DNA of 6,232 bases from Candidatus Aquidulcis sp. (lineage in GTDB: Bacteria > Chloroflexota > Anaerolineae > Anaerolineales > E44-bin32): positions 1-6,232 of the forward strand of contig DYJB01000163.1 in the NCBI GenBank assembly GCA_020723365.1, in the 5' to 3' direction. Positions 5,797 to 6,232 of this stretch are shown here, piece after piece (position 1 is the first letter of the stretch; the number at the start of each line of letters is the position of its first letter). The position numbers and the translations under genes are program-made. The notes under the pieces are model-generated. The model saw only the letters and a program-made list of their open reading frames with translations, had not been told where the DNA came from and searched no databases.

Positions 5797-6232
5797 CGCC
5801 TTCGAGCTGGTGACCGAACGCGGCTGGCGTCGCGGCTTGGGCAACCTGCTCTCCAACGAGTTCTCCCGCTGGTGGAAGACCAACATGTGGTGGGTGCAAA
5901 GCCTGATCTGGGGCGGGATCTGCGGGTTCATGGTCGGTTCCATCGTGGTCCAATCCCCGGACATGCCCTTGAGCGAGATGGTGATGATCTACTCGATCTT
6001 CGGCGGCCTGTTCCCGGCCATCGCCGTCGTGATCATCCTGCAGGATGTCCTGGTGGGCGAGAAGCGTTCCGGCACGGCCGCCTGGGTGCTCTCCAAGCCC
6101 GTGTCGCGGCAGGCTTTCATCCTTTCCAGGTTCATCGCGCACGCGCTGGGAGTACTGGTCACGATGGTCTTGGTCCCCGGCGTGGTCGCCTTCCTGGTCT
6201 TCCGCTTCGCCGCCCACGTCCCGATCCCGCCG
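5783..6232 (+). CDS. ABC-2-type transporter permease (partial, 3' end beyond window)
   Basis: The frame from ATG 5783 stays open to the window end, giving exactly 150 residues with no stop. The N-terminus is a cytoplasmic amphipathic stretch (ERGWRRGLGNLLSNEFSRWWKT, about 12-33) of the kind that precedes helix 1 in ABC-2 permeases. Likely membrane segments are at about 36-56, 64-87 and 117-140. Between the second and third lies VGEKRSGTAAWVLSKPVSRQAF (about 91-112), the typical ABC-2 cytoplasmic loop (E-x3-G-T-x3-L-S-x-P-[VI]-S-R) where the ATPase coupling helix contacts are expected. A full-length permease of this type usually has about six helices and 250-350 residues, so about half is missing. 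It is translationally coupled to the ATPase and should form the membrane part of the same exporter. The substrate is unknown. Confidence 0.85.
   Translation, partial: MSGNSAFELVTERGWRRGLGNLLSNEFSRWWKTNMWWVQSLIWGGICGFMVGSIVVQSPDMPLSEMVMIYSIFGGLFPAIAVVIILQDVLVGEKRSGTAAWVLSKPVSRQAFILSRFIAHALGVLVTMVLVPGVVAFLVFRFAAHVPIPP

Noticed and set aside
4810..5964. 384-codon minus-strand frame opposite the ABC ATPase
   Set aside because: The + strand frame encodes every ABC ATPase motif; the antisense product has low-complexity H/D/L/Q-rich sequence and no family signature.

Overview
The window is GC-rich bacterial DNA (about two-thirds G+C by eye). All seven recognisable genes lie on the + strand with short gaps: a partial gene at the left edge, five complete genes, and a partial gene at the right edge. 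There are no tRNA or rRNA genes, CRISPR arrays, insertion sequences or long repeats, and no stretch over about 110 bases lacks a gene. The host is uncertain. The base composition, the GH4/MFS/PfkB/PIG-L gene mix and a corrinoid-protein activator-like neighbour suggest an uncultured Chloroflexota (Anaerolineae-like) lineage, but this is inferred from general familiarity, and a high-GC actinobacterium or similar cannot be excluded.

Left edge (2-217): the last 71 residues of a protein that resembles the C-terminus of vitamin B12-dependent methionine-synthase-activation-like proteins, ending in a C-x2-C-x5-C cysteine cluster.

Centre (245-4724): four tightly spaced genes that look like one carbohydrate-use operon. 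They are a PIG-L/LmbE-family zinc N-deacetylase, a 12-helix major facilitator transporter, a family 4 glycoside hydrolase (NAD- and metal-dependent, 6-phospho-beta-glucosidase-like), and a PfkB-family sugar kinase. Read together they suggest uptake of an N-acetylated amino-sugar glycoside without a phosphotransferase system, then deacetylation, hydrolysis by the redox GH4 mechanism, and phosphorylation of a released sugar. The families are clear from motifs; the joint pathway and the order of steps are inference.

Right (4831-6232): after a 106-base gap, a strong Shine-Dalgarno sequence opens a second unit. It holds an ABC exporter ATPase of the ABC-2/drug-export type and, overlapping its end by 14 bases, the first 150 codons of an ABC-2-type permease that runs off the window. 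This transporter is probably functionally separate from the sugar cluster.

Start choices matter for two genes. The transporter most likely starts at GTG 1087 rather than GTG 1033, and the kinase at ATG 3816 rather than ATG 3696. No defence system, mobile element or clearly new machinery was found. The most interesting item is the deacetylase-MFS-GH4-kinase combination.
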